Position numbers and translations under genes: made by a program
Part shown: positions 4,179 to 5,192 of the stretch, piece by piece
Layout: each line of letters opens with the position of its first letter
How positions within the stretch are numbered: the stretch's first letter is position 1
The notes under the pieces: model-generated
Told to the model about the DNA's origin: nothing
Seen by the model: the letters and a program-made list of their open reading frames with translations, nothing else
The model's database searches: none
Assembly (NCBI GenBank): GCA_030049565.1
Contig: JASIKQ010000162.1
Coordinates: 1-5,192, forward strand
Source: Candidatus Sulfotelmatobacter sp.
GTDB taxonomy: Bacteria; Acidobacteriota; Terriglobia; Terriglobales; Acidobacteriaceae
Length of the DNA: 5,192 nt
Reading direction: 5' to 3'

Positions 4179-5192
4179 GCCGCCCTCTTTTCCTGCGCGA
4201 GGCCGTCGCGATCGCAGGCGGCTTGAAGTTTCTGGGCGAGCAGCCCGCCTCGCGATAATGCTTCCGGCAGGAATTCCGGGTAGACGGGCAATCGCTGGCG
4301 CAACTGGAAGCCTTTCGCTTCGGTGCGCAGGCGAAGCTGCTCCAGGTGCGGCCACGGTTTTTCGGGATTGATGTAGTCAGGAGTCAGCGGCGAAATACCT
4401 CCCCAGTCGTTGATGCCGGCATCGAGCAACTCATCATAATAAGGGGCGTTGAGGTTGGGAGGGGCTTGAATATTGAGGTTCGGCATTAACAAGCGAGCTA
4501 CCGCCACGGTACGCAGCATTTCGCCGCGGCTGGGTTCGGGCCGGTGAGACATGGGAATCGACGGTTTCACGCGGAAGTTCTGGACGATCACTTCCTGGAT
4601 GTGGCCGTAACGCTGGTGCAGATCGCGAATGGCAAGCAGGCTTTGAACGCGATCTTGGGGCGTTTCTCCAATTCCGATCAGCAGGCCGGTGGTAAAGGGA
4701 ACTTTCTGCTTGCCGGCTTCTTCGATGGTGCGAAGACGCCTGGAGGGAACTTTATCGGGAGCGTTGCCATGCGCGGCGCCAGGGGCGAGCAGTGCATAAC
4801 TTGTGCTTTCGAGCATCAGCCCCATGCTGGGGGAAACGGCTGCCAGGCGCGAGATCCATTCGGCGCTGAGCAGGCCGGGATTGGGATGGGGCAGCAAGCC
4901 GGTTTCGCGTAGCACAAGCTCGCACATGGCTTCGAGATAATGCAGGGTGGATTTGTAGCCAAGATGGCGCAGGGTTTCGCGCATCTCAGGGAACAAGAGT
5001 TCGGGCTTGTCGCCGAGGCTGAAAAGAGCTTCGGTGCAGCCGAGTCTTTCTCCGGCGCGGGCGACGGCAAGAACTTCCTCGGGAGTCATGGTGTGGGCGC
5101 CGGGATCGGCGGGGTCGCGGCGGAAGGTGCAGTAACCGCAGTAGTCGCGGCAGAGATTAGTGAGCGGCAGAAAAACCTTGCGCGAGTAAGTG
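4175..5192 (-). CDS. cofG: FO synthase subunit 1, radical SAM (7,8-didemethyl-8-hydroxy-5-deazariboflavin synthase), 5' end beyond window
   Basis: CofG is the radical SAM enzyme that closes the deazaflavin ring on the CofH product to give FO. The window shows 338 residues and the true C-terminus; the first residues and the start codon lie beyond the right edge. Seen, counting from the first whole codon (5191): TYSRKVFLPLTNLC at the start, the cluster motif CRDYCGYC (C14, C18, C21), GDKPE (60-64), VPFTTGLLIGIGET, QEVIVQNFRVKP, IQAPPNLN and GINDWGGISPLTPDYINP, all characteristic CofG motifs. An ATG at 5089 lies downstream of the cluster cysteines and cannot be the start, because it would remove the active site. 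It is separate from CofH, unlike the fused FbiC of actinobacteria. The stop TGA (4177-4175) overlaps the cofD ATG by 4 bases. Confidence 0.95.
   Translation of the reverse strand, partial: TYSRKVFLPLTNLCRDYCGYCTFRRDPADPGAHTMTPEEVLAVARAGERLGCTEALFSLGDKPELLFPEMRETLRHLGYKSTLHYLEAMCELVLRETGLLPHPNPGLLSAEWISRLAAVSPSMGLMLESTSYALLAPGAAHGNAPDKVPSRRLRTIEEAGKQKVPFTTGLLIGIGETPQDRVQSLLAIRDLHQRYGHIQEVIVQNFRVKPSIPMSHRPEPSRGEMLRTVAVARLLMPNLNIQAPPNLNAPYYDELLDAGINDWGGISPLTPDYINPEKPWPHLEQLRLRTEAKGFQLRQRLPVYPEFLPEALSRGGLLAQKLQAACDRDGLAQEKRAA
4183..4187 (-). promoter_or_regulatory. Ribosome binding site for cofD
   Basis: GAGGG in the last codons of cofG, four bases before the ATG at 4178; an AGGA (4194-4191) slightly further upstream may add to it. 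It supports the short start over the 59-residue longer frame. Confidence 0.5.
5129..5152 (-). other. CofG radical SAM [4Fe-4S] motif CX3CX2C
   Basis: The codons encode CRDYCGYC, the three cysteines that hold the SAM-binding iron-sulfur cluster. They lie only 14 residues from the window edge, which shows that the gene continues rightwards and that the methionine codon at 5089 is internal. Confidence 0.93.

Noticed and set aside
4179..4355. 59-residue N-terminal extension of CofD from a GTG at 4355
   Set aside because: The stretch is inside cofG, has no CofD similarity, and the ATG at 4178 has a ribosome site, an ATGA overlap and the correct distance to the GGTGG loop.
5087..5089. ATG at 5089 as the cofG start
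   Set aside because: The radical SAM cysteines are encoded upstream of it in the same open frame, so it is internal and the gene runs off the right edge.
1..5192. tRNA, rRNA, CRISPR array, insertion sequence or riboswitch
   Set aside because: Almost the whole window is accounted for by six minus-strand genes; no cloverleaf, direct-repeat/spacer pattern, transposase or aptamer-like region was seen.

Overview
The window is one compact, single-direction (minus strand) operon for making and using the deazaflavin cofactor F420. In transcription order (right to left) it holds cofG (5' end outside the window), cofD, cofC, cofE, cofH and npdG (3' end outside the window). Together these cover FO synthesis (CofG and CofH as two separate radical SAM proteins), activation of a small phosphorylated acid (CofC), its transfer to FO (CofD), polyglutamylation (CofE), and an F420-dependent NADP reductase that links the cofactor to the NADPH pool.

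Layout: cofG 5192-4175, cofD 4178-3168, cofC 3171-2512 and cofE 2515-1634 are joined by three consecutive 4-base start/stop overlaps (ATGA, GTGA, GTGA). A 190-base gap follows (1444-1633), the only real non-coding stretch. It contains a GC-rich hairpin next to a 12-bp perfect palindrome. Then come cofH 1443-211 and npdG 218-1, overlapping by 8 bases. Of the five starts visible, only cofD uses ATG; cofC, cofE and cofH appear to use GTG and npdG TTG.

The organism is a bacterium of moderately high GC with Shine-Dalgarno initiation. CofG and CofH are separate rather than fused as FbiC, and CofE is a single domain rather than an FbiB fusion, which argues against a typical actinobacterium. A soil or environmental lineage such as Acidobacteriota, Chloroflexota or a relative fits, and the hairpin is of a kind I remember from acidobacterial intergenic regions, but the phylum cannot be settled from this sequence.

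The pathway itself is known. The less ordinary points are the N-terminal extension of CofE, built from a 15-bp tandem repeat that reads as four pentapeptide-repeat-like units; the absence of a visible dehydro-F420 reductase domain, which leaves the CofC/CofD substrate open; the cofH start region with no in-frame ATG; and a small out-of-frame ORF with a good ribosome site overlapping that start.
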